From contig JAGUVT010000056.1 of NCBI GenBank assembly GCA_020062745.1, positions 1 to 45,657 of the forward strand: a DNA stretch of 45,657 bases, in the 5' to 3' direction. Of this stretch, positions 1 to 6,462 are shown in pieces; within the stretch, counting starts at the first letter, position 1, and the number at the start of each line of letters is the position of its first letter. The translations under genes and the position numbers were made by a program. A model generated the notes under the pieces. It was not told the origin of the DNA and searched no databases. It was given only the letters and a program-made list of their open reading frames with translations. The DNA is from Deltaproteobacteria bacterium (GTDB lineage Bacteria > Bacillota > Desulfotomaculia > Desulfotomaculales > JAGUVT01).

Positions 1-2387
1 AGTACGGGCTGGACGAAGCGAGCAAATGGTTGCAAGGCGCAGGCGGGAAAAAGGTCGAGAAGGTCTTTGTTGAAATGGCCGAGATAGCGGGACGGGCATG
101 GATGACAGCCCTGGGGGCAACCTTGAAAGGGGCCGGAAACGCAGCCAAGGAAGGTAATTGGAGCGGCGCTGCAGCTCTGGGCGGCATGGCCTGGATGCTT
201 GGCGCAGGAACATTGCTCGGTATAGTCGGCAAAGGAGGAAAAGCCGCTATAGCTGGTGGCAAGGGCCTGTGGAAAGCTGGTAAGTGGTTATTCGGTAAAG
301 GCTCGAATGCCACAGAAGCTGCGGCAGGTGCTACCAGGGTTGCCGGTTTAGCTGCAGGAGCCGCTGATGATGTTGCTGACATAGCGAAAACAACCAAAAA
401 CTTGAAGGATGCAGCAGAATCATTTAGGGCGGCTGCAAACGCTTCGAAAGAGGCAGAGAAAGCCGTAAAGACTGCAGAAATATTAAAGGCCGCCAAACAG
501 GCAGACCTTGAGAAAAACGCGAGGCTACTCAAGGAGTTGAAAAAGGAAGCGGCAAAATTCGGGGACGACATACCAAAAGGATTGTCCGGTAAGATTATGG
601 CTGCCGAGAAAGCGGTGGCAAAAGGCCGAGTTGATGTTAAAAAGGCGGCGTCATACCTTGACAACATGATAAACCTGAAAAATCTTAAAGCGATAGACTA
701 CGCAAACGCGAGAGAAGGGTTTGTTGTCGCAAAGGACGTCGCAAACGCAGCTAAAGTTGCAGACCAAGTGGGAGGAGGGGCCAGCAAGACGGGTATATTT
801 AGCAAAATCGTAGGATTGCTCGGCAAAAGCGGTGAGGATGTCTTAAAAGCAGGGAGTAAGTTTGCAGGAAAAGGCATTAAGGGAATACCCGTATTAGGCA
901 CACTTCTTGGTTTAACAGCAAGCGGAGCTGTTGTGGCTTCTGCAGCTCCAGAAAACAGAGGTAGAGAAGCTGCAGGAGAAGCAGGAAGCTGGTTAGGCGC
1001 CATAGGTGCTGGAGCTGGAGCCGGGGCTTTGGTTGGCACCCTCGGAGGTGGGCCAATCGGAACCGCAGTCGGTGGTATTGCCGGCGCCATTGGAGGCGCC
1101 ATAGGCGGAGAAGCGTTCACCGAGTGGCTGTACGACCAGAAAGACGCTATCGGTGGCTTTTTCAGCAACACGCTACCATCGGCAGCGGGAAGCGCATGGA
1201 ACTCCATCAAAAAAGGAGCTTCCGACGCTGGCTCGTGGATTACTGACAAGTGGAGCGGGTTCAGCGACTGGTTCGGAACCTCGGTATGGACGCCAATAAA
1301 GGATGCTGGCATTTCGGCCATCAATATCACGGCTGGTATTTGGGGCGGGGTAAGAGACGTGATTAGCGACAAATGGAGCGACCTCTCCGGGTGGTTTAAT
1401 ACGAACGTCTGGCAGCCGGTGAGCGGAGCCGCCCAGGAGGCTGCCTCGTGGTTAAATGACCGCTGGAGTGAAGTCAGCGGCTGGGTAAGAGACCGCTGGG
1501 CTGATTTCTCCGGCTGGTTTGGAGACAACATCTGGACGCCGGTAAAGAACGGAGCTCAAGCGGCTGCCTCATGGCTGAACGACCGCTGGGTAGAGGTCAA
1601 TTCATGGGTTATGGAGAAATGGGGAGCCTTTTCAAGCTGGTTCGACGAGACCGTATGGACACCTGTGAAAAGCGCAGCACAGACAGCCGGAGCTTGGCTG
1701 GGAGACCAATTCACAGCGGCGAAAAACGCCATCAGCGAAGCATGGAGCAGCGTGTCCGGCTGGTTTGAAACCAACGTATGGGGGCCAATTAAAACAGGAG
1801 CCACAGCAGCATGGGACTGGGTAGGAGACAAGCTCGGGGTTATCGGCGAGTGGATAGGCGATAAATGGACGAGCTTCAAAGATTGGCTCGGAAAGATGGG
1901 CGCCAAAGGCTCAAAGGAAACCGGCCTGACGACCAGCACCGGGAAAGGCAGCGTTTTTGAGCATGCAATGGGCGGCATCATGACGAAACCGCATATGGGC
2001 ATTGTGGCTGAGGACGGAGCCGAGGGCATCATTCCGTTAAGCCCAAGCAAACGCGCAAGAGGTCTCGACCTTTGGTGGCGGACGGGAGAACTGCTGGGTG
2101 TGCGACCGTACGAAAACGGCGGGATTGTAGGTGATATTCCCACAGCGAGCGCCGTGCCGGTCAGAGCAGGAACCGGTAACGTAACCCAGTATATTCAGGC
2201 AAGGGTGGAAAAAGTCGAAGTACACCCCGCATTTCACATTGAGGGGGACAACCTTGATGAGGAGAACGTCGTGACCATTATTAAGGGACGCATCCGGGAA
2301 ATGGCCGACGACATCGGCGATGAGCTCGCGGAACGGTTGGCCCGCATTTTCGCAAATATGCCGGTGAAAGGAGGGGCCAGGGCTTGA
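1..2387 (+). CDS. Phage tail tape-measure protein, C-terminal part (5' end outside window)
   Basis: The frame is open from the first bases of the window, so the gene is cut by the left edge; about 790 residues are visible. Tape-measure proteins set tail length and help DNA ejection. What shows it: an Ala/Lys-rich helical first half, a Gly/Ala-rich hydrophobic stretch (nt about 890-1130) typical of the membrane-active part, six Trp-rich repeats of 41 residues (nt 1194-1901), and a C-terminal segment of the GGI-(M/V)-x-P-HMGIVAEDG-AE-IIPL type that closes many tape-measure proteins. The next gene overlaps its stop (TTGA), so translation is coupled in a tail operon. The Met codon near position 30 is not a credible start because the frame continues upstream. 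Family assignment is confident; the phage type is not determined. Confidence 0.85.
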   Translation, partial: YGLDEASKWLQGAGGKKVEKVFVEMAEIAGRAWMTALGATLKGAGNAAKEGNWSGAAALGGMAWMLGAGTLLGIVGKGGKAAIAGGKGLWKAGKWLFGKGSNATEAAAGATRVAGLAAGAADDVADIAKTTKNLKDAAESFRAAANASKEAEKAVKTAEILKAAKQADLEKNARLLKELKKEAAKFGDDIPKGLSGKIMAAEKAVAKGRVDVKKAASYLDNMINLKNLKAIDYANAREGFVVAKDVANAAKVADQVGGGASKTGIFSKIVGLLGKSGEDVLKAGSKFAGKGIKGIPVLGTLLGLTASGAVVASAAPENRGREAAGEAGSWLGAIGAGAGAGALVGTLGGGPIGTAVGGIAGAIGGAIGGEAFTEWLYDQKDAIGGFFSNTLPSAAGSAWNSIKKGASDAGSWITDKWSGFSDWFGTSVWTPIKDAGISAINITAGIWGGVRDVISDKWSDLSGWFNTNVWQPVSGAAQEAASWLNDRWSEVSGWVRDRWADFSGWFGDNIWTPVKNGAQAAASWLNDRWVEVNSWVMEKWGAFSSWFDETVWTPVKSAAQTAGAWLGDQFTAAKNAISEAWSSVSGWFETNVWGPIKTGATAAWDWVGDKLGVIGEWIGDKWTSFKDWLGKMGAKGSKETGLTTSTGKGSVFEHAMGGIMTKPHMGIVAEDGAEGIIPLSPSKRARGLDLWWRTGELLGVRPYENGGIVGDIPTASAVPVRAGTGNVTQYIQARVEKVEVHPAFHIEGDNLDEENVVTIIKGRIREMADDIGDELAERLARIFANMPVKGGARA
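1194..1901 (+). repeat. Six tandem 123-bp (41-residue) Trp-rich repeats in the tape-measure gene
   Basis: The translated unit has the pattern W(L/I)xD(R/K)W..(V/F)S.W(V/F)...(V/I)W.P(V/I)K..A, repeated about six times at a regular 41-residue spacing. The third and fourth copies are most alike (both contain ASWLNDRW) and the last is shortened. Such repeats are a known way in which tape-measure genes gain or lose length. Confidence 0.75.
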
Positions 2388-2887
2388 AAATTGACACAAC
2401 AGAAGCTATAAAAAGCGCAGTAGATGACGCGGTACAGAAAATAACATGGGAAGTAAAATCAAGGGCCTTCCGAGCATCCAACGAACTCCGTAATGCGGCA
2501 CTCACTGTCCTGCGAGGTGAGCGAAGTGGCAGGGTTTATAAAAAGCCTGGCACATATGGTAAGAGAATGACCAAACAGACAAAAAAACTTCTCAAAGACT
2601 ACGGTCATAAATTACGAGGTGGGCAGCTGTACCGAGCATCTGCACCCGGAGAGCCACCCGCCAATCGTAGCGGAATCTTACGCGAAAGCTGGAGAGCAAG
2701 AACCGAGTCTGAAAACACAGGAAGCGGTTTGGCTGTAAGGTCGGCAATCACCACCGATGTGAAGTATGCGCCATGGCTAAATGATGGAACAAAAGACGGG
2801 CGAATAGCCCCGCGCCCGTTCGAGGAGCCTATCATCAAGAGGGCAAAGCCACGCATCAGGCGCATTTTCAAAGAACCGTACAGATAG
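2384..2887 (+). CDS. Phage HK97 gp10-like / minor tail or head-completion protein
   Basis: A 167-aa basic protein that starts at TTG, overlapping the tape-measure stop as TTGA, with AAGGAGGGG about ten bases upstream. It has an N-terminal helical stretch, then SAPGEPPANRSGILRESW, then a C-terminal segment of the form YAPWLNDGTKDGRIAPRPF with EEPI. This PGEPP-x-x-xSG-L-x-S plus YA-x-LxxGTxxGRIxPRPF pattern is characteristic of HK97 gp10-like neck or tail-completion proteins. These genes usually lie before the tape-measure gene; here it follows, so it may be a different tail component sharing the fold. Family moderately sure, exact role unknown. Confidence 0.6.
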   Translation: MKIDTTEAIKSAVDDAVQKITWEVKSRAFRASNELRNAALTVLRGERSGRVYKKPGTYGKRMTKQTKKLLKDYGHKLRGGQLYRASAPGEPPANRSGILRESWRARTESENTGSGLAVRSAITTDVKYAPWLNDGTKDGRIAPRPFEEPIIKRAKPRIRRIFKEPYR

Positions 2888-2902
2888 AGCTTCAGCTAAG
2901 TT

Positions 2903-3205
2903 TTGAACGGCAAACTCATAGGGCGGAACCCCATCCGCTCTATTATTTTTACCCAGGACTTTAAGCAAAAAGCTGCTCCTTTTTACTGGGGCAGAACAGG
3001 GCAGAAACAGGGCAAAAACGGGGCAGGAAAAACACCCCTCCCTGAACGCCCTGTGCGGCGCGTACAAGTCAATTACAAGGGCAAAGGAAAACACGCCAAA
3101 ATGGAGCGAATGTGGAGGCGCTACGCAGGCAGATATGGCTTACAATCAAAAAGCCCTGGAAAATCCAGAGCTTTGCTTGATATTATGGAATGGCAAGATT
3201 CATAG
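2903..3205 (+). CDS. Hypothetical basic protein, doubtful
   Basis: A 100-codon open frame from a TTG, 15 bp after the gp10-like gene and on the same strand. The product is rich in Lys, Arg and Gly and recalls no family. The DNA from about 2986 to 3032 is an imperfect purine-rich tandem repeat (units like GGGCAGAAACA), and no clear ribosome binding site is visible. It may be the degraded end of the tail module rather than a functional gene. Confidence 0.3.
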   Translation: MNGKLIGRNPIRSIIFTQDFKQKAAPFYWGRTGQKQGKNGAGKTPLPERPVRRVQVNYKGKGKHAKMERMWRRYAGRYGLQSKSPGKSRALLDIMEWQDS

Positions 3206-3228
3206 ACCTCGGCTATTCATAGACCTCG
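3198..3228. repeat. 14-bp direct repeat
   Basis: ATTCATAGACCTCG occurs at 3198-3211 and 3215-3228, start to start 17 bp. On the minus strand both copies would encode the same Glu-Val-Tyr-Glu-stop ending, so this looks like a small slippage duplication at the end of a former coding sequence. Confidence 0.7.
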
Positions 3229-3551
3229 AATTTAAAGGTTAACGTTCCAGTGTAAGTTCCAGACGGCGGATTATTGGAAACATTGGGGACTATTTTTATA
3301 GCTCCGGCACCTTTAGGAGTCGTATTTCCGTTCTCAAACCATGCAACGATAGTATCTGAGCCAGAATACCCAGTCCATCCTATGCTTTCGGAAGGATTTG
3401 AAACCATAATCATGCATGGTATCCGCAACGACCGGGCGGTTGAAAGCGGAGACCGGGTAATGGCTGCGTACCTGACCAGCAAGGGGAAAATTTGGATTAT
3501 AACCGAATGGGACAGGTCAGCGACGACGATTCTATTCCCCAGCGAGTATTA
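3213..3551. other. Decayed phage coding segment; strand ambiguous
   Basis: Two overlapping open frames on opposite strands share the same wobble positions here. The plus frame (TTG at 3274 to 3552, 92 aa) ends in a beta-rich stretch with GDRVMAAYL and WIITEWD, recalling the end of small phage baseplate proteins of the DUF2577 kind. The minus frame (about 112 codons, no ATG) ends in SGTYTGTLTFKFEVYE, which reads like the last strand pair of an adhesin or tail-fibre domain. Neither has a convincing start or ribosome binding site. I read it as a remnant and cannot say which strand was coding. Confidence 0.3.
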
Positions 3552-3643
3552 AAGTCGGCGCCAGATTGCAGGCGCCTCCGTGCAGAATATAATAGCAAAA
3601 GCCGCCACGAGCCAAGCAGGCCCAGGACGGCTTTAATACAGAA

Positions 3644-3682
3644 AGAGCGGGATTCCTGTGTTGGGATACCCGCTCTCGTTTT
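3644..3682. terminator. Bidirectional intrinsic terminator between phage remnant and fic copy 1
   Basis: AGAGCGGG (3644-3651) pairs with CCCGCTCT (3669-3676). The stem is extended inward by ATTCC/GGGAT with one bulged A, giving about 13 bp. CGTTTTA follows on the plus strand; on the minus strand TTTCTGTATT follows, just past the fic stop. A second, weaker inverted repeat (AAAGCCG 3598-3604 with CGGCTTT 3628-3634) lies upstream. Confidence 0.7.
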
Positions 3683-4430
3683 ATGACAGCTTGGGAAATG
3701 GAATGTGCAGCAGCCGCATGATTTCTTTCTGTGTTTCGTATACCCGCTCAGCAATGAAATCCATAAACGGTCGGTCATCTTTATGGGCTCGCTCCAGCAG
3801 GCTGTTATACTCCTGACGCAAAACCGGCGGGATCACAGCCAGCATGTAACCGTCCTGAATGAGAGCCGTGTTCATCAGCAGTCTGGAAATTCGACCATTG
3901 CCGTCGATAAAAGGATGAATAAATACGAATCGCTTGTGTAACTGAGCTGCGAACTTGACTGGGTGATATTTGTCCCGCTTCTCTGCGACCCATTGAAATA
4001 GTTTTGCCATCTCCTGCCCGATCAGCTTCACGTCGCACACTGTATACTTGGAACCGGTTATGAAGACAGGGCGGTCACGATAGTGGCCGGCTTCTTTAGC
4101 ATCTATTCCTGTATAAAACATTCGGTGCATTGTTAGAGCATCAGCCTCAGTGATACGACGGCTACCCAGCAGCGTGAACATAAAGTCGTACGCCTGTGCA
4201 TGCCCCAGTGCCTCAAATGTGTCTTTAAGCGGTTTACCGCCAACAGTCAGCCCATCCTCCAGCAGCACCTTTGTCTCGCTAATGGTGAGGGTATTTCCTT
4301 CCAGAGCATTGCTCGACCAAGTGAGACCAATACGGTAATAGCCCTTTATTTCATTGAGCAGGTGGCCCTCAAAAGGACGATGCTCATCAATTGATGCTTT
4401 GTAGCGGTCGATTTTATCATATAAAGTCAT
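3681..4430 (-). CDS. Fic family protein (class II), copy 1
   Basis: A 249-aa protein. Fic enzymes transfer AMP or a related group from a nucleotide to a hydroxyl side chain of a target protein. The catalytic loop HPFIDGNGRISR matches H-x-F-x-(D/E)-G-N-G-R-x-x-R completely, so the enzyme should be active. An inhibitory helix motif S-N-A-L-E-G lies N-terminal to it, marking class II self-inhibited Fic proteins. Start is ATG with GGGGGA upstream. It lies downstream of the XRE repressor gene at 4519-4737 on the same strand, with an 88-bp gap, probably one transcript. Copy 2 at 9233-9988 shares most of the sequence, including the identical end segment ERVYETQKEIMRLLHIPFPK. Target and substrate cannot be read from the sequence; toxin-antitoxin-like or defence roles are possible. 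Confidence 0.92.
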   Translation of the reverse strand: MTLYDKIDRYKASIDEHRPFEGHLLNEIKGYYRIGLTWSSNALEGNTLTISETKVLLEDGLTVGGKPLKDTFEALGHAQAYDFMFTLLGSRRITEADALTMHRMFYTGIDAKEAGHYRDRPVFITGSKYTVCDVKLIGQEMAKLFQWVAEKRDKYHPVKFAAQLHKRFVFIHPFIDGNGRISRLLMNTALIQDGYMLAVIPPVLRQEYNSLLERAHKDDRPFMDFIAERVYETQKEIMRLLHIPFPKLS

Positions 4431-4518
4431 TGGACAATCCCCCTTTTTTTCGGATTATAGCAGCGCTGTTTAATGCCGCTATAGATGGCATATAAGCGCG
4501 TATTGCTCAGACCATACA

Positions 4519-4737
4519 TTAATTATCTGTACCCCCTACGCCTTTTTTTATCTCGACGACCTGCTCTATCCGACAGTCGAGCGCAAGGCATATTTTCTCC
4601 AAAATCGACAGCGCGACATTCTCATTTTTTCCGAGCTTCGCAAGAGTCGATGTAGCAATACCGGCTTTCTTGCATAACTCAAGTTTTCCCATCTTTCTAT
4701 CTATCAGAAGATGCCATAGCGGGTCATAGCTTATCAT
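4519..4737 (-). CDS. XRE/Cro-type HTH regulator beside fic copy 1
   Basis: A 72-aa protein with a Cro/C1-type helix-turn-helix of the short (HTH_26) kind: YDPLWHLLIDRKMGKLEL, then GIATSTLAKLGKNENV, then ILEKICLALDCRIEQVVEI. It probably represses its own promoter and, with fic downstream, sets Fic expression. A good sigma-A promoter and inverted operator-like half-sites lie directly upstream (4754-4828). GGAGG precedes the ATG start. Role as regulator of fic is inferred from order and spacing. Confidence 0.85.
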   Translation of the reverse strand: MISYDPLWHLLIDRKMGKLELCKKAGIATSTLAKLGKNENVALSILEKICLALDCRIEQVVEIKKGVGGTDN

Positions 4738-4760
4738 AGAGCCGCCTCCTTTCCACGATT

Positions 4761-4789
4761 ATAATAACACTAAAATATCGTGATGTCAA
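4761..4789 (-). promoter_or_regulatory. Sigma-A promoter for xre-fic copy 1
   Basis: Minus-strand TTGACA (plus 4784-4789) and TATTAT (plus 4761-4766) are separated by exactly 17 bp. The -10 box is flanked by CACGAT (4754-4759) and ATCGTG (4777-4782), a 6-bp inverted repeat placed where an autorepressor could bind. Confidence 0.75.
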
Positions 4790-4828
4790 AAATATATTTG
4801 TAATATGCGAAAAAAGATATTGACATCA
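4781..4828. promoter_or_regulatory. Candidate operator pair between divergent promoters
   Basis: TGATGTCAA (4781-4789) and TTGACATCA (4820-4828) form a perfect 9-bp inverted repeat. Each half covers the -35 box of one of the two divergent promoters and extends beyond the consensus -35 by the same three bases. A single repressor, most simply the adjacent XRE protein, could control both directions. The repeat is seen; the binding is inferred. Confidence 0.5.
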
Positions 4829-4848
4829 AGAGCATTTAACAATAGAAT
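4820..4848 (+). promoter_or_regulatory. Sigma-A promoter for the phage early-type gene set
   Basis: TTGACA (4820-4825), 17-bp spacer, TAGAAT (4843-4848), followed about 60 bp later by the ribosome binding site AAGGAGAG and the ATG at 4911. Confidence 0.8.
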
Positions 4849-4910
4849 TGAATACGAGAACACGAAATATTATTTGCAAAAAGCGAAATGTGCCAAAAGG
4901 AGAGAATGAA

Positions 4911-5105
4911 ATGTTAAATCCAAGAAACCTGGCCAACGGCCAAGAGCAGTACGAAACCTTCAGGAGCAACATCACCAGGAAGACGGCAGTCCAATACGAC
5001 TACCGGCACGCAGATGGAGAATTATTCTCCTGTGTTAAACCCACCCTGGAAGCCTGCAGGCAGACAAGAGACGCCTGGCTTAACAAGAAGGAGGTGCAAC
5101 AATGA
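4911..5105 (+). CDS. Small phage protein of unknown function (64 aa)
   Basis: Starts at ATG 4911, with AAAAGGAGAG just upstream; the frame is open further upstream but has no ribosome binding site there. The product is a polar 64-aa protein with RKTAVQYDYRHADGELFSCV in its middle and no family I recognise. First gene after the divergent promoter, overlapping the next gene by ATGA. A 51-bp piece of it (4970-5020) recurs, 47/51 identical, at 10525-10575 beside fic copy 2. Confidence 0.65.
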   Translation: MLNPRNLANGQEQYETFRSNITRKTAVQYDYRHADGELFSCVKPTLEACRQTRDAWLNKKEVQQ

Positions 5106-5512
5106 TAGCCACGAAGGAACAGGAGCGCAAGACCCTGGAGAAAATCAAGCAGATGGTCGCCGAACTCGGAGAGAACAGCTACCTAGCGGCAGCCTTCACC
5201 GGAGCCTTCGAGTTGGCCGAACAGAACATCGAGAACGACTGGGGCCTCACCACACAGGAATACATCGACCGGGCTATCAAGGCCGACGATACTGAGAAGA
5301 GAATCAATGAGGAACTTGCCAAGACCAAGACAATGCTGGCGGCAGTGCAGGAAGCTCACCGGGCCACAACCGAAAACTTCGACGCAACGCAAGAACGTGC
5401 AAGCAAATACGCCCACGAAATCGACGACCTGAAGGCTACCATGAACGCCAAAGAAACGGAAATCACCATCCTTAAGGCAAAACTTTATGACTACATGACG
5501 GCGGGAAAATAA
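5102..5512 (+). CDS. Coiled-coil phage protein, unknown function
   Basis: A 136-aa acidic, Ala/Glu/Lys-rich protein, starting at ATG within the ATGA overlap with the preceding gene and preceded by AAGGAGGTG. Residues about 65-130 are strongly helical and probably form a coiled coil. There are no catalytic motifs or membrane segments. It probably belongs to the early region of the prophage, judged by operon position only. Confidence 0.7.
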   Translation: MIATKEQERKTLEKIKQMVAELGENSYLAAAFTGAFELAEQNIENDWGLTTQEYIDRAIKADDTEKRINEELAKTKTMLAAVQEAHRATTENFDATQERASKYAHEIDDLKATMNAKETEITILKAKLYDYMTAGK

Positions 5513-5522
5513 GACCGCCGGT

Positions 5523-5556
5523 ACCCGCAAGCCTGCCGCCTCCACGCGGCGCGGGT
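5523..5556 (+). other. GC-rich hairpin in intergenic region
   Basis: ACCCGC (5523-5528) pairs with GCGGGT (5551-5556), and GCCGC (5535-5539) pairs with GCGGC (5546-5550) around a 6-base loop. A 6-base bulge sits on the 5' side only. There is no U-run after it, so it is not an intrinsic terminator. It may be an RNA processing site or a small structured element. Confidence 0.4.
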
Positions 5557-5593
5557 GGATAACCAACCAGGAGCAGGCAAAAAAGAGGAAAGG

Positions 5594-5836
5594 ATGAGAT
5601 GCATGAAAACTTATTTCAAATGCTCCTCGTGCGGAAAGTTTCACCCTACTAACGAAGCCCATTTTACCGCTGACGACGAGAATGAAAAGAACCCCATGTG
5701 TTGGACTTGCTTTGCCAACCATCAAGATGCTCTCGCATACCGGGAGAGTGGCGGAGAATTCCTAAATTATGAAGACTGGATGGAGTCTCGCGGAGCAACG
5801 ATTTGTGACTGGGACACACCAAGAAGGGAATATTAA
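5594..5836 (+). CDS. Small zinc-ribbon phage protein
   Basis: About 77-80 aa, starting at ATG 5594 or ATG 5603; the latter has the better spacing from GAGGAAAGG. Two CxxC pairs, CSSCG near the start and CWTC near residue 40, suggest a single zinc site; the second pair is followed by FANH. The C-terminal half is acidic and Trp/Tyr-containing. Unknown function; a regulatory or structural accessory protein of the element is plausible. Confidence 0.6.
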   Translation: MRCMKTYFKCSSCGKFHPTNEAHFTADDENEKNPMCWTCFANHQDALAYRESGGEFLNYEDWMESRGATICDWDTPRREY

Positions 5837-5849
5837 ACCCGCCTGAATG

Positions 5850-5945
5850 AGAGCCTGGTGGGGCCAGGCCGAAACCGATGAACCGGCCCACTGCCGGGGA
5901 GGTCGCGGGAACCCGCCGCCAGAGGGGGAAAGATGGCGCCCCTTT
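5850..5945 (+). ncRNA. Candidate structured RNA (unclassified)
   Basis: A gene-free, GC-rich stretch of about 100 bases between two small genes. It contains consecutive short stems: GCCTGG/CCAGGC (5853-5858 with 5864-5869), CCGGC/GCCGG (5883-5887 with 5893-5897), GCGG/CCGC closed by GAAC (5905-5908 with 5913-5916), and GGGG...CCCC running into TTTT near 5946. The last may be a weak terminator. It matches no RNA family I can name. It could be a regulatory leader for the genes from 5987 on, or a small RNA. Confidence 0.35.
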
Positions 5946-5950
5946 TATAT

Positions 5951-5970
5951 AAATTGTTCTTTGACAATTT
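5951..5970 (+). promoter_or_regulatory. Perfect inverted repeat upstream of 51-aa gene
   Basis: AAATTGT (5951-5957) and ACAATTT (5964-5970) are perfect 7-bp arms around TCTTTG, immediately before the ribosome binding site GGAAAGGAG. It could be an operator or an RNA hairpin in the leader. Confidence 0.4.
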
Positions 5971-5986
5971 GGAAAGGAGAATGAGG

Positions 5987-6142
5987 ATGACCAACGCAGC
6001 GGCAATAGGATACATGATAAGAGCGGCCAAACAGGCAGGTCTTGACCATGACACAATCAAGGAACTGGAAGCCCTTATGAACGAACAGATGGACTTCCAT
6101 ACAGAGGAAGAGGCCGAGCAGACCTATCGAAGTTTTTATTGA
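5987..6142 (+). CDS. Small phage protein (51 aa)
   Basis: Chosen start is ATG 5987, seven bases after GGAAAGGAG; the in-frame ATG at 5981 is too close to it. The product is helical and acidic, with a C-terminus rich in Glu (HTEEEAEQTYRSFY). Very short proteins of this composition are common in Firmicute prophages. No function recognised. Confidence 0.55.
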   Translation: MTNAAAIGYMIRAAKQAGLDHDTIKELEALMNEQMDFHTEEEAEQTYRSFY

Positions 6143-6228
6143 GATGGACAAATACACTCGCGCCGACAGCCAGGAAACAAATCGACTGGCTCCAAGGCGG
6201 CAGTGAAAAACAGGGAGGATAGATAAGC

Positions 6229-6462
6229 ATGGCAGAAATAATTAATTTTCCAGCAAAAACAAAGCAGCCAAAGCTCCGGTACTTCATCACGATAGATGAG
6301 GATGAAACCCCCGCATATGCAGCAAGGGAATTAAAGCCCGGAGTAATAACAATCATGATAACAGCCAGGACACCGGAGGAAGCGGAAACGCTCCGCAAAG
6401 AAGGAGCCGCAATAGCAAAGCAGGGACAGCGGCATGCGGCCACGGGAGGAACCCCAAGATGA
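6229..6462 (+). CDS. Small phage protein (77 aa)
   Basis: ATG start with GGGAGG upstream, ending in an ATGA overlap with the DUF5131 gene, which implies translational coupling. The protein begins MAEIINFPAK, a start often seen in short prophage proteins. It then has a beta-alpha unit (GVITIMITARTPEEAETLRKEG). Function unknown. Confidence 0.65.
   Translation: MAEIINFPAKTKQPKLRYFITIDEDETPAYAARELKPGVITIMITARTPEEAETLRKEGAAIAKQGQRHAATGGTPR

Noticed and set aside
698-1531. Minus-strand 277-codon frame in the tape-measure region
   Set aside because: Repetitive Pro/Ser-rich translation, mirror of the Trp/Gly/Ala repeats on the plus strand.
5865-5890. Hammerhead-ribozyme-like pieces (CGAAAC and GATGA)
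   Set aside because: The CTGATGA core is not exact, the order relative to GAAA is wrong and no stem separates the two.
5850-5945. Resemblance to a SAM-I or cobalamin riboswitch (pieces like CCGATGAA-CCGGC, CCCACTGCC, GAAAGATG)
   Set aside because: The pieces are not in the required order and spacing, the junction elements are missing, and the neighbouring genes are small phage genes with no link to these ligands.
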